Shown: one piece after another, positions 17,840 to 26,436 of the stretch
Layout of the letters: each line of letters opens with the position of its first letter
Numbering within the stretch: position 1 is the stretch's first letter
From: G963662985 sp963662985
GTDB lineage: Bacteria > Chloroflexota > Anaerolineae > Anaerolineales > UBA11579
Assembly (NCBI GenBank): GCA_963662985.1
Contig: OY760067.1
Coordinates: 248,001 to 312,000 of the forward strand
Reading direction: 5' to 3'
DNA length: 64,000 nt
Translations under genes and position numbers: made by a program
The notes under the pieces: model-generated
Databases searched by the model: none
What the model saw: only the letters and a program-made list of their open reading frames with translations
Told to the model about the DNA's origin: nothing

Positions 17840-18670
17840 CTACCAAGCTGTCCAGCCGCCATCAATGATGAGATTGGTTCCAGTGACATATTTGGAAGCA
17901 TCGGAAGCGAGATAAAGCAAACCTGCGTTCATTTCGTCTTTGTCAGCCATACGGCCGAGGACGGCACGTTGTCCGTATTTGGATGAGAATTCTTCGTCAT
18001 GTCCGTTATAAACGCCGCCGGGTGTGAGGGTGTTGACACGAATGTTGGTTCCAGCGAAGTAGGTGGCGAGATATTTGGTGAGGCCGACGATGCCCGCTTT
18101 GGTGACGGAATAAAAAACGGGTTTGAAGGAAGGCGGTTGGCCTTCTTTTTCGTAGAGGCGTTGATCGGGGCCAGTGAGGCCGTAGATGGAGCAGATGTTG
18201 ATGATGACACCAGACTCTTGTTTACGCATTTGGGTGGCGGCGGCTTGGGACATGAGGAAGGGTCCGGTGAGATTGACGTTGAGGGCAGCATTCCACATGT
18301 CGAGAGGGTAGTTTTCAAAGGCGTTGTTGGCTTGTTCACCTTGTTTTTCGGGATCAAATTTGGGATCTAGGGCGGCGCTATTGACAAGGATGTCTACGGA
18401 ACCACAGAGATTGAGGGTGTCTTGAATAAGTTGTTCGACAGAGTTTTTGTCGGTGACGTTGACACCAAGACCATGAACTTGATAGCCCTGTTGCTGTAAT
18501 TCTTGAGCGTAGGCTTGGGCAGCGGGTTGATTGAGATCAGCGACGATAACGGATGCTCCTGCTTCGGCGAGGGTGCGGACAAAGCCTTTGCCAAGAAGGC
18601 CAATGCCTCCGGTGACGATGGCGGTTTTGCCGTTAAGTTTGAATTGATCAAATATGGTTTGGTTGTTCAT
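17840..18670 (-). CDS. SDR family oxidoreductase
   Basis: A protein of 276 residues of the classical short-chain dehydrogenase/reductase family. It has the NAD(P)-binding TGGIGLLG (20-27), the NSAA structural motif (97-100), and the catalytic Ser161 with Y187-S-V-T-K191. The end TGTNLIIDGGW is typical. The usual NNAG reads NSAA, within family variation. Asp45 after the second strand (VADLNQ) favours NAD over NADP. The substrate is unknown. The frame is open to 18712, but AGGAG six bases before the ATG at 18670 and the family N-terminus decide the start. It is transcribed alone toward a shared terminator. Confidence 0.88.
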   Translation of the reverse strand: MNNQTIFDQFKLNGKTAIVTGGIGLLGKGFVRTLAEAGASVIVADLNQPAAQAYAQELQQQGYQVHGLGVNVTDKNSVEQLIQDTLNLCGSVDILVNSAALDPKFDPEKQGEQANNAFENYPLDMWNAALNVNLTGPFLMSQAAATQMRKQESGVIINICSIYGLTGPDQRLYEKEGQPPSFKPVFYSVTKAGIVGLTKYLATYFAGTNIRVNTLTPGGVYNGHDEEFSSKYGQRAVLGRMADKDEMNAGLLYLASDASKYVTGTNLIIDGGWTAW

Positions 18671-19142
18671 GACAACTCCTGTCGGGCTAAATTTGCATTT
18701 ATTATAAATCAAAGGTTGAGGAGTATCAATTCGGGTTTCAATTTCGAAATTAGATTGGTAAGGTGAGTGCTCTAGACTGCCCTGTTTGATGGTGAGGTGT
18801 CCAAAAAACTCGTGCTTTTTGGACAGGTGTCAAGAAATAATTGGACAGTTTTTTGACACTTTTTGGACAGTTTCTTGACAGGTGTCCAATTTTTTACTAT
18901 GCGCAATTATGGTGTTTGCAGGGTTTGTTTGATTGAATGCCCCTGTATTTAGTAGTATTTTGGATTGAAGATTGTTTTTTGGACACTTTTTCCTTTTTTT
19001 ATTGGTAAGTATTAAATAATAGCTCTTATGTTCTATATTATACCATATAATAATTGCCCCAACTATCAATTTTTAATTTTTCATATATTAAATATGATAT
19101 TATTATTTCATATCTCATAAATATTTATTAAGGTGGAATATT
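18671..19142. other. Gene-poor region with repeats, about 470 bp
   Basis: No convincing gene lies between the SDR start and the AT-rich orphan gene. The left part (18798-18985) contains nine TTGGACA/TTGACA motifs on both strands, described separately. The right part (18990-19140) is very AT-rich and presumably holds the orphan gene's promoter; an AGGTGG ribosome site lies at 19131-19136. An open frame on the minus strand at 18830-19069 consists largely of repeat sequence and is not accepted as a gene. Confidence 0.6.
18798..18985. repeat. Phased cluster of TTGGACA / TTGACA motifs
   Basis: TTGGACA occurs on the plus strand at 18819, 18841 and 18863, exactly 22 bases apart, and again at 18979. 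Complementary TGTCCAA copies start at 18798 and 18883. TTGACA occurs at 18853 and 18875, again 22 bases apart, and as TGTCAA at 18828. The three central copies form degenerate 22-base tandem units. A 22-base step is about two helical turns, so a protein could bind all copies on one DNA face. Alternatively the array is the decayed remnant of a repetitive coding region. Confidence 0.7.
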
Positions 19143-20120
19143 ATGGCGAGAAGAACTCCATTATTATCTGCAATGAACCAATTATCAAAAGAAATGCAAA
19201 AAAGTGCTAATGCAGCCGCAAGAGAAAGAAAAAGATTAGAAAAAGCAGAAATTTTAAGGTCTGCTCAAGAAACAGAATCTTTATATTTATATACTATTGA
19301 AACAATCACTTCTCATCATAAAGACTGTAAACCAATAGTTAATTGGAAATCTATCAGTAATTTACCTGAACCTATAAAACCTAAAAATTCAGAAAAAGAA
19401 ACAAAAAAAATTGAATATTATATTAAGAATTATCAGCCTAGTTTCTTTAGTAAATTATTTAGATTAGAATCTAAACAATTAGAAAAATTAAACCAAGATT
19501 TGATATTAGCTCAAAAAAAAGATTCAGATAATTATCAAGCAGAGATAAATAAATATAATAAAGATTATGAAACTTGGGAGAAAAATAATAATATTGCAAA
19601 TAGAATTCTTAATAAAGATTACAATGCATATATTGATTATTTTGCTGAAAATAATCCTTTTGAAAAAATTGAGCTATTTGCATATAGTGTTCAAATAGAA
19701 ATTACAGAAAATAATAATGCTATTGTTACTTTGCGTGAAGGAGGTAAAGAAATTATTCCTGAAAATAGTGCAATGGTATTAAAAAGCGGTACACTATCAG
19801 TGAAAAAATTACCAGTATCTAAATATTATGACCTTTATAAAAATTATGTTTGTTCAGCTTTATATAGAGCAGCAAGAGAAGTGTATGCAATTCTTCCATT
19901 AGATGGAATGATAGTTAATGCAGAATCTGAAATAATTAATACGACAACGGGAAATTCTGAAAAAGCAATAATATTATCTATAGAAATTCCTAAAGGTAGT
20001 TTTGATAATCTAAATATGGAAAATATTGTTCCTGCTGATGCATTATACAATTTTAAACATTCTATGAAGTTTTTAAAAACAAAAGGATTTCAACCTATTG
20101 AACCATTAAAAATAGATTGA
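19143..20120 (+). CDS. Hypothetical AT-rich orphan protein
   Basis: A protein of 325 residues not assigned to a family. The N-terminal 40 residues are basic and helical, followed by long charged helices with coiled-coil character (about 100-160) and then a globular alpha/beta region (about 180-315) with IELFAYSVQIEI and AIILSIEIPKGSFDNL. There is no signal peptide or membrane helix. Base composition is far more AT-rich than the neighbours, with heavy use of TTA, ATA and AGA codons, which suggests acquisition by transfer. AGGTGG precedes the ATG and a terminator follows directly. It stands alone beside the TTGGACA repeats; no mobility gene is nearby. Confidence 0.75.
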   Translation: MARRTPLLSAMNQLSKEMQKSANAAARERKRLEKAEILRSAQETESLYLYTIETITSHHKDCKPIVNWKSISNLPEPIKPKNSEKETKKIEYYIKNYQPSFFSKLFRLESKQLEKLNQDLILAQKKDSDNYQAEINKYNKDYETWEKNNNIANRILNKDYNAYIDYFAENNPFEKIELFAYSVQIEITENNNAIVTLREGGKEIIPENSAMVLKSGTLSVKKLPVSKYYDLYKNYVCSALYRAAREVYAILPLDGMIVNAESEIINTTTGNSEKAIILSIEIPKGSFDNLNMENIVPADALYNFKHSMKFLKTKGFQPIEPLKID

Positions 20121-20123
20121 TAT

Positions 20124-20154
20124 AAAAGAGCTATTCTTTAGAATAGCTCTTTTT
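20124..20154 (+). terminator. Terminator between the orphan gene and rocD
   Basis: Thirteen-base perfect arms (20124-20136 and 20141-20153, AAAAGAGCTATTC and its complement) with a TTTA loop and flanking A and T runs. It can serve both convergent genes. Confidence 0.85.
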
Positions 20155-20165
20155 GTGTTTTTTGA

Positions 20166-21368
20166 TTAGTCCATTAAGAGGACTTCTTCGATGATGGCTA
20201 AGGCCCAGTCGATGGTGGCTTTGTCGATGACTAAAGGTGGGGCAAAGCGGATGACGGTGGTGTGGGTTTCTTTGGCGAGAATGCCTTTTTGTTGCAAGGC
20301 TTCACAGAAGCGACGAGCACCGCCGGCTTCGTCATTGAGTTCTACGCCGACAAAGAGACCTTTGCCACGAATTTCTTTGACGTGTTTGCTGGGAATAGCT
20401 TGTAATTTTTCTTTGAAATAGGCACCAAGTTCGGCTGAATTTTCGACAAGTTTCTCTTCAACTAAAACGTTGAGGGCTTCTCGAGCGATAGCTGCACCGA
20501 GGGGATTGCCACCAAATGTGGAGCCGTGTTCGCCAGGTTCAAAAAGCCCCATGATGGGGGTATCGGCTAAGACGGCAGAGACAGGATAGAAACCACCAGA
20601 AAGGGCTTTGCCGATGATCATCATGTCGGGGCGAACATCTTCGTGGTCGGATGCAAAGAGCTTGCCGGTGCGTCCGAGACCAGATTGAATTTCGTCACAG
20701 ATCATGAGGATGCCGTAGGTTTCGGTAAGTTTGCGGACTTCTTTGAGGTAGCCTTCAGGAGGAATGATGACTCCCCCCTCTCCTTGGATAGGTTCAATCA
20801 TAACTGCGACAGTATTATCGGTGATGGCTAATTCGATGGCGCGCGCGTCGCCATATTTTACGCTGACAAATCCGGGAGTGAAGGGTCCGAAAGCATCTTT
20901 GTAGAGCGGTTCGGAGGAGAAGGTAACGATGGAAATGGTGCGTCCATGGAAGTTGCCGTCACAGACGATAATTTCTGCTTTATGTTTGGGAACGTCTTTG
21001 ACTACATAGCCCCATTTGCGGGCGAGCTTGAGCGCTGTTTCGACAGCTTCGGCGCCACTGTTCATGGGGATGGACATTTCGTAGCCGGTGAGATCGGAGA
21101 GTTCTTTGTAGAAGTAGGGTAATTGACTATTGCGGAATGCGCGGGATGTGAGGGTGATCTTTTGGGCTTGATCGGTCATGGCTTTGAGGATGCGGGGGTG
21201 GACATGGCCTTGGTTGACGGCTGAGTAGGCACTGAGGCAATCTAAATATTTGTTGCCTTCTACGTCCCAAACCCAAACGCCTTCTCCTTTGTCAAGGACA
21301 ACGTCTAAGGGATGATAATTGTGGGCACCGTATTCTTCTTCTAGTCTAATTAAGTCTTTTGTGTTCAT
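20166..21368 (-). CDS. rocD: Ornithine aminotransferase
   Basis: A protein of 400 residues of class-III PLP aminotransferases that interconverts ornithine and glutamate-5-semialdehyde. It has the RocD-like start EEYGAHNYHPLDVVL, the VWDVEGNKYLDCLSAYSAVNQGH segment, MNSGAEAVETALKLARKWGY, DEIQSGLGRTGK and the PLP lysine in IIGKALSGGFYPVSA. The spacing YGAHNYHP is specific to ornithine aminotransferases rather than acetylornithine enzymes. GGAG lies eight bases upstream of the ATG. It follows argF by 32 bases in the same direction; together they point to ornithine turnover, either toward citrulline or proline/glutamate. Confidence 0.92.
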   Translation of the reverse strand: MNTKDLIRLEEEYGAHNYHPLDVVLDKGEGVWVWDVEGNKYLDCLSAYSAVNQGHVHPRILKAMTDQAQKITLTSRAFRNSQLPYFYKELSDLTGYEMSIPMNSGAEAVETALKLARKWGYVVKDVPKHKAEIIVCDGNFHGRTISIVTFSSEPLYKDAFGPFTPGFVSVKYGDARAIELAITDNTVAVMIEPIQGEGGVIIPPEGYLKEVRKLTETYGILMICDEIQSGLGRTGKLFASDHEDVRPDMMIIGKALSGGFYPVSAVLADTPIMGLFEPGEHGSTFGGNPLGAAIAREALNVLVEEKLVENSAELGAYFKEKLQAIPSKHVKEIRGKGLFVGVELNDEAGGARRFCEALQQKGILAKETHTTVIRFAPPLVIDKATIDWALAIIEEVLLMD

Positions 21369-21400
21369 TCAATAGATCTCCTATTTCTCATTGAAACTGT

Positions 21401-22324
21401 TTAGCTAAGCATTTTAACGAGGACAGCTTTTTGAGCGTGCATACGATTGTGTGCCTCGGGGAAAAGACGACTTTGGGGACCATCAGCGACTTCGTCTGTG
21501 ATTTCATCATTGCGATGAGCAGGAAGACAGTGCATGACGATGGCAGATTTTTTGGCGTGTTGGAGCAAATCGGCGTTGACTTGGTAAGGTGGGAAGATTT
21601 GCATACGCTTGGCAGTTTCTTCTTCTTGGCCCATGCTGGTCCACACATCGGTGTAGAGGACGTCGGCATCGGTGGCGGCTTCAACGGGATCATTGGTGAA
21701 GGCTAATTTGCTGCCACTTGCTTGGGCGTATTGTTTGGCTAAGTCAATGGATGAGGTGGACATGTCGTAACCAACGGGGTTGGCGATGGTGAAATTGGCG
21801 CCAAGTTTGGCGCAAATGTGCATGAGGGATACGGAGACATTGTTGCCATCTCCGACGTAGGTGACGTTGATATCTTTGAGGGTGCCAAATTCCTCTTGAA
21901 TAGTGAGCGCATCGCCCATGGCTTGGCAAGGGTGATTGTAGTCACTGAGGCCATTTACGACGGGAATGCTGGCCCATTTGGCGAGTTCAACAACGTGATC
22001 GTGGGCGAATACGCGCGCCATGATGCCATCCACAAAGCCAGAGAGAACACGGGCGATGTCGGCGATGGATTCGCGTTTGCCAAGACCAATTTCTGCAGGA
22101 GAAAGATAGAGGGCATCTCCACCTAAGTGGCGCATGGCCATATCAAATGAGACACGGGTGCGGAGGCTTGGTTTTTGGAAAATCATGGCTAAGGTCATAT
22201 CTTTGAGGATAGGTTGATTGGCACCTTCTTCTTGACGCTCTTTTTTGAGCTCAACTGCCAAATCTAACATGTCTTGTAATTCTTGCGGTGAAAATTCTCC
22301 TATGGTGAGGAAATCCTTTTTCAT
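21401..22324 (-). CDS. argF: Ornithine carbamoyltransferase
   Basis: A protein of 307 residues that makes citrulline from ornithine and carbamoyl phosphate. The carbamoyl-phosphate motif is KPSLRTR, in the S-x-R-T-R form with Leu. The HPCQAMGDALT segment and the ornithine-binding HCLPAHR near the C-terminus are present. The frame extends nine codons upstream, but GGAG six bases before the ATG at 22324 and the family start MKKDFLTIGEFSPQE decide the start. It lies between a nucleotidase gene and rocD. It could serve arginine synthesis or, with an arginine deiminase elsewhere, catabolism. Confidence 0.95.
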   Translation of the reverse strand: MKKDFLTIGEFSPQELQDMLDLAVELKKERQEEGANQPILKDMTLAMIFQKPSLRTRVSFDMAMRHLGGDALYLSPAEIGLGKRESIADIARVLSGFVDGIMARVFAHDHVVELAKWASIPVVNGLSDYNHPCQAMGDALTIQEEFGTLKDINVTYVGDGNNVSVSLMHICAKLGANFTIANPVGYDMSTSSIDLAKQYAQASGSKLAFTNDPVEAATDADVLYTDVWTSMGQEEETAKRMQIFPPYQVNADLLQHAKKSAIVMHCLPAHRNDEITDEVADGPQSRLFPEAHNRMHAQKAVLVKMLS

Positions 22325-22363
22325 CTTTTTCTCCTTGATCTGTAAAAACAATTTTCTAAAGAT

Positions 22364-23359
22364 TTAAGCCTCTACAGCTTTGATGGCTGCGAGACAAGCT
22401 TGATGTAGATGGGTGTTGGTGGCAAGCACGCCACGATTGTTTGAAAGAAATTTGCCAGTGCTGAAATCTAGTGGTTTTCCGTTTAGGTCGGTGACGGTGC
22501 CACCTGCTTCGACCGCTACGAGGTAGCCGGCGGCTTGATCCCAAATTTTTTCGACATAGTCGGGCATTTTGCTACTGATGAGACGGAAGATACAATCACC
22601 AGCACCTGCAGCGAGGATGGAATATTTGGCTTGGCTATCGAGGCGGACAGGTTCAGCAGATACACCCATTTCTTGGGCGATATAGTCTAGTTGAGAAACG
22701 TTGGTGTGGCCGGCTTCGAAAGAACGCAAAAAACGTGTATCGGCAGGGTCTGCGTAATTGGAAACATTGATTTGTTTGAAAGGTTGTTCAGGGTCAGTGA
22801 GAGAGGTGACCCAAGTGCCTTGGCCTTTGACCGCGACGACTAAGGAGCCTTCACCACCGATATCTTCGATATATCCATCTTTGAGGTTAGGACAGCCCAG
22901 GACGCCAATTTTGACTTCTGCATCTTCTACGAGGGCAAAAGCAACGGCGTATTGTTGACCACGGAGGAAACCTTTGGTGCCATCGATGGGATCAAGGGTC
23001 CAGAATTTTTGGGCGTTGGTGGTGCTGCCAAAGTCTATCCAATCACAAACTTGTGTTTCGGTTGAGTTGGGGATGATGGTGTTGACAAAGTGAGTGATAT
23101 CTTGAAGGGTTTGTTTGTTTTCTTCTGTTTTTAAGCTGGTGGAAGATTCTTCGCCTACCATAGGGACACCGGGGAAGGTATCCATGAGTTGCTTGGCAAC
23201 ATAGGCTTGGGAGGCAAAATCTGCGACCGTTACGGGAGATTTATCTCCTTTGGTGAGGGCATCTGAAACCATTTGGGATTGAACTGTTTTGACCAATAAA
23301 GCGGCTTGTCTCACTACATTGACTGCAAAGTTTACTTCGGGATCTTTATAATCGAACAT
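22364..23359 (-). CDS. 3'(2'),5'-bisphosphate nucleotidase / inositol phosphatase family
   Basis: A protein of 331 residues of the FIG superfamily of lithium-sensitive, magnesium-dependent phosphatases. Metal ligands are visible in GEESS (about 67), DPIDGTKGFLRG (about 126) and the C-terminal WDQAAGYLVAVEAGG. The long insert between metal sites and the GTKGF loop are closest to Hal2/CysQ-like enzymes that hydrolyse 3'-phosphoadenosine 5'-phosphate, a by-product of sulfate assimilation. An inositol monophosphatase activity cannot be excluded. The ATG at 23359 has AAAGG upstream; the open frame to 23497 is not used. It leads the nucleotidase-argF-rocD run of genes. Confidence 0.85.
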   Translation of the reverse strand: MFDYKDPEVNFAVNVVRQAALLVKTVQSQMVSDALTKGDKSPVTVADFASQAYVAKQLMDTFPGVPMVGEESSTSLKTEENKQTLQDITHFVNTIIPNSTETQVCDWIDFGSTTNAQKFWTLDPIDGTKGFLRGQQYAVAFALVEDAEVKIGVLGCPNLKDGYIEDIGGEGSLVVAVKGQGTWVTSLTDPEQPFKQINVSNYADPADTRFLRSFEAGHTNVSQLDYIAQEMGVSAEPVRLDSQAKYSILAAGAGDCIFRLISSKMPDYVEKIWDQAAGYLVAVEAGGTVTDLNGKPLDFSTGKFLSNNRGVLATNTHLHQACLAAIKAVEA

Positions 23360-23487
23360 ATTTACCTTTTCTGGATTAAGAATACATAGATTATACCTTT
23401 TGTTGAATGTAAAGAGAAGTGAAGGAATTTGCTGAGAAAGAGAAGATGGCGCTTTGTTATGTACCTTGAATTTGCGGGGGCGTATGT

Positions 23488-23973
23488 TCATTCCCATAGA
23501 CGATCGAGGTCATGGGCGTAGAGTTGAATGGCGCGAGTATATTTTTGGGTTTCAGCATCTGTGGTGGTATCGGCGATAATTTGAAGAAGAGAGGCTGTTG
23601 CTGCGTGATGTTCTGAAAGATTGTATAGGGTCATGGCAAGGAAGACTTTGATTTCGGTTGCCTCTGGAAATTTGTCTAGGGCTACAAGGAAAGTTTGTTT
23701 GGATTGTTGATACATGCCGAGGGTGCGATAGGTGCTGCCGAGACCGAGATAGGCGCTTCTCAAATCGTTTCCGGATAATCCATTTTCAATGGCGGCTAGG
23801 TAAAATGGGATGGCGTTGCGTTCTTCTCCTAAATAGTCATGGACGCTGGCGGTCTCATATAAGATGGTGGGATCAGATGGGTTTTGCGCGGCGAGCTGGA
23901 GAAGGTGTTGTTTGGCTTGTTGGTGTTGTCCGATTGCACGTAATTAGAGGATTGATTTGAGGGTTAGTGACAT
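23488..23973 (-). pseudogene. TPR_5-type tetratricopeptide protein interrupted by TAA
   Basis: From the ATG at 23973 (GGAG upstream) the frame reads MSLTLKSIL, then a TAA at 23944-23946, then continues without any shift for about 150 codons to 23488. The continuation (LRAIGQHQQAKQHL, ASVHDYLGEERNAIPFYLAAI, LGLGSTYRTLGMY, DLDRLWE) matches the small TPR_5 protein family along its full length. Codon 10 is thus a nonsense codon inside an otherwise intact gene. Possibilities are a recent pseudogene, a sequencing error, readthrough, or reinitiation at a weak internal start. No function beyond protein-protein interaction is known for the family. Confidence 0.75.
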
Positions 23974-24091
23974 ATTTACTCCTTGGGGGTTGAGAGATGA
24001 TTATACCTATGCTTGGCTGTTTGGAAAAGTGGGCATAGAGGAGATGATATCCGTAATTATTTTCTGTAAAAGGTAGTAAATTCTTCCCTTT

Positions 24092-24884
24092 TTAGATATT
24101 TATTTGATACTTTCTCTTTAAATGATTAAGATGTGTGGATAGTTGTGGGATGTTTTGCCATGATTGCCATAGTTGTAGATAGGTGATTGAGATAAATTTT
24201 GTTTTTGAATTTTGCACTTGCTTGGCGAATGCTTCAATTTGTTGTGAATGCGTTTGAAAGATTGGGAATAAATCTGCGTTTTGCGGTTGCCAATAGAGAT
24301 AGAGTAAGATGATTTTTTTTATGAGGATAGGTGTTGGTGAGCCCAAGGTAGTGTTTGATCATCTGAGCGACATCGAAATAATATTTTTGATTTTCCACTT
24401 GTTCTATTATAGAAAGCCACACCTGTTCAGCATATGGGAATTGATGGGTTTTGTATTTTTCAGAAAATTTTGCTATTTTGGGAGTTAGGTATTCTGTCAT
24501 TTTTGATTCGATGGCAAGGACTGTGTTTTGATTGTCAAATAAAACGTCTAAATTTGGAGGTGTGCCTTTGAGTCCTGGGGGACATTTCGCTTCAAATTGG
24601 GGAGTTTGGTAAATCTGTTCTTGGAATTTAAAATGATATTGTGCTTTTTTGAAGATGGCAAAGGTGTTGGCGGCTAACATAGAAGAAGAGTGACAAGCTC
24701 TCATTTTGTGATGCAATTCATTTCCAGACCCTTGAGCAAAGTCTTGCTCAAAATCTTGCAGATTCACTGTAGGAATGAGGTTATCTTGAAGGTTTTCAAA
24801 ATAATTGAGATTTTCAAAACTTGCGTTTGAATGAGTTTTTGCATTCTTGGAGAGTGCTTGGATTGCTTTATCTTTGATCGTCAT
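24092..24884 (-). pseudogene. PGN_0703-type putative restriction endonuclease, frameshifted at an A8 tract
   Basis: The ATG at 24884 directly abuts the comM stop codon. The first frame (to about 24313) contains PGLKGTPPNLDVLFDN and TVLAIESKMTEYL, whose D...E-x-K arrangement marks a PD-(D/E)XK nuclease fold like the PGN_0703 family. After PHKK the frame enters a run of eight A (plus-strand T8 at 24313-24320). Removing one A restores KKIILLYLYWQPQNADLF and a natural C-terminus to 24092, giving 263 residues. As written, the protein ends with an unrelated tail of about 25 residues. The tract may be phase-variable, a site of transcriptional slippage, or a simple inactivating or sequencing indel. 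Confidence 0.75.
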
Positions 24885-26405
24885 TTAATTTAGGATTTTC
24901 GGTCGATATTGCAGGGCTTCGGCGATGTGGTGGGTTTGGATGTGAGGGGTATGCTCAAGATCGGCAATGGTGCGGGAGAGTTTGAGGATGCGATGATAGG
25001 CACGGGCGGAGAGGTTGAGCTGTTGCATGGCGTTGCGGATGAGTTGGGTGCTGGCGGTATCTAACTTACAATAACGTTTAATTTCTGAGACGCCCATATC
25101 GGCATTGCAGACGATGTGTGGAATGGCTTGGAAACGCTGTTTTTGGATGTTGCGTGCGGCGGCGACACGTTGTTGAATGAGGGCAGAAGGTTCACCTGAA
25201 CGATTGGCACTGAGTTTGTCGAAATCTACTTTGGGGACTTCGATATGAATGTCGATGCGGTCTAGCAAAGGTCCGGAGAGACGTTTTTGGTAGCGGGTGA
25301 TCATTTGCAGGGAACAGGTGCAGGGATGTGATTCGTCACCATAATAGCCACAGGGACATGGGTTCATGGCGCCGATGAGCTGGAAGTTGGCAGGGAAAGA
25401 TAAGGAGCCTTGGGCTCGGGAGATGGTGACTTTTTTATCTTCGAGGGGTTGACGCATGACTTCAAGAACTCGGGTGCCGAATTCGGGCATTTCATCTAAA
25501 AAGAGGACACCACGATGGGCAAGCGAAATTTCGCCAGGTTGGGGCCAGTTGCCCCCTCCGACGAGGCCGGCATGCGAGATGGTGTGGTGGGGAGAGCGGA
25601 AAGGGCGTTTGCGAATAATGGGTTGATCGGGCTCGAGTTTGTCTGCGATGGAATATATGCGGGTGACATCGAGGGATTCGGCGATGGTCATGGGCGGGAG
25701 AATATCTGCCATGGCTTTGGCCATGAGGGTTTTGCCACTGCCGGGCGGACCGATCATGAGGAGATTGTGCCCTCCTGCGGCGGTGATCTCTAGGGCGCGT
25801 TTGACATGCTCTTGGCCTTTGATGTCGGCAAAGTCTGTGATGGGAGCGAGTGTGTGTTGTTCCGAAAAATCGGGTTGTTGGGGAGCGATGAGGTTGAGAC
25901 CACGAAAATGATTAACAATGGCGTTGAGATTTTCTACGGGGATGACATCAATACCTTCAATCATAGATGCTTCGGGAGCGTCTACGGCGGGGACGTATAT
26001 TTCGGTAAAGCCTTTTTCTTTAGCAAGAGCCGTCATGGGGAGGACTCCGCTGATATGACGAACGTGTCCATCTAAAGAAAGCTCGCCGACGAGCAAGGCA
26101 TTTTCGATTTTTTGGAGGGGGATTTGATTGGAGGCGGCTAAGGTGGCGATGGCAATGGGAAGATCGTAGACGGGGCCCACTTTGCGAACGGAGGCTGGGG
26201 CAAGATTGATGGTGATTTTGTGGTTGGGGAACTTAAGGCCAGCGTTTTTGATGGCGGTTTGAACGCGTTCTTTACTTTCATTGACGGCGGCATCTGGAAG
26301 ACCGACGAGGACGATGCGAGGCATTCCGAAATCTTGATCGACTTCTACTTCTACAATTACCCCATCTAGGCCAATCATTGCGCACGATTTTACGTTTGCA
26401 AGCAT
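24885..26405 (-). CDS. comM: YifB/ComM family AAA+ ATPase (Mg-chelatase-like)
   Basis: A protein of 506 residues, the usual length. The N-terminal ChlI-like domain reads MLANVKSCAMIGLDGVIVEVEVD. The AAA+ domain has Walker A GPPGSGKT and Walker B VLFLDEMPEF, and a zinc-binding CPCGYYGDESHPCTC segment lies between the core and the C-terminal Mg_chelatase_C helices. ComM is a hexameric helicase that promotes branch migration during natural transformation in some bacteria; the general YifB role is less clear. The downstream nuclease-like gene starts on the base after its stop codon, so translation is probably coupled. Confidence 0.93.
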   Translation of the reverse strand: MLANVKSCAMIGLDGVIVEVEVDQDFGMPRIVLVGLPDAAVNESKERVQTAIKNAGLKFPNHKITINLAPASVRKVGPVYDLPIAIATLAASNQIPLQKIENALLVGELSLDGHVRHISGVLPMTALAKEKGFTEIYVPAVDAPEASMIEGIDVIPVENLNAIVNHFRGLNLIAPQQPDFSEQHTLAPITDFADIKGQEHVKRALEITAAGGHNLLMIGPPGSGKTLMAKAMADILPPMTIAESLDVTRIYSIADKLEPDQPIIRKRPFRSPHHTISHAGLVGGGNWPQPGEISLAHRGVLFLDEMPEFGTRVLEVMRQPLEDKKVTISRAQGSLSFPANFQLIGAMNPCPCGYYGDESHPCTCSLQMITRYQKRLSGPLLDRIDIHIEVPKVDFDKLSANRSGEPSALIQQRVAAARNIQKQRFQAIPHIVCNADMGVSEIKRYCKLDTASTQLIRNAMQQLNLSARAYHRILKLSRTIADLEHTPHIQTHHIAEALQYRPKILN

Positions 26406-26436
26406 AGACTAAGTGTAGATGGTGTTGGGGAATCTG

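Noticed and set aside
18798..18985. CRISPR array
   Set aside because: Repeats are only 6-8 bases with spacers of 2-15 bases and inverted copies; no cas genes are present.
18830..19069. Minus-strand open frame of 79 codons in the repeat region
   Set aside because: It has no ribosome site, its C-terminal third is repeat sequence (KKLDTCQETVQKVSKNC), the 22-base period is not a multiple of three, and the rest is AT-rich low-complexity sequence.
24092..24346. 84-codon open frame as a separate small gene
   Set aside because: Its first dozen codons are the shifted frame of the nuclease gene and the rest is that gene's natural C-terminus; it has no start signals of its own.
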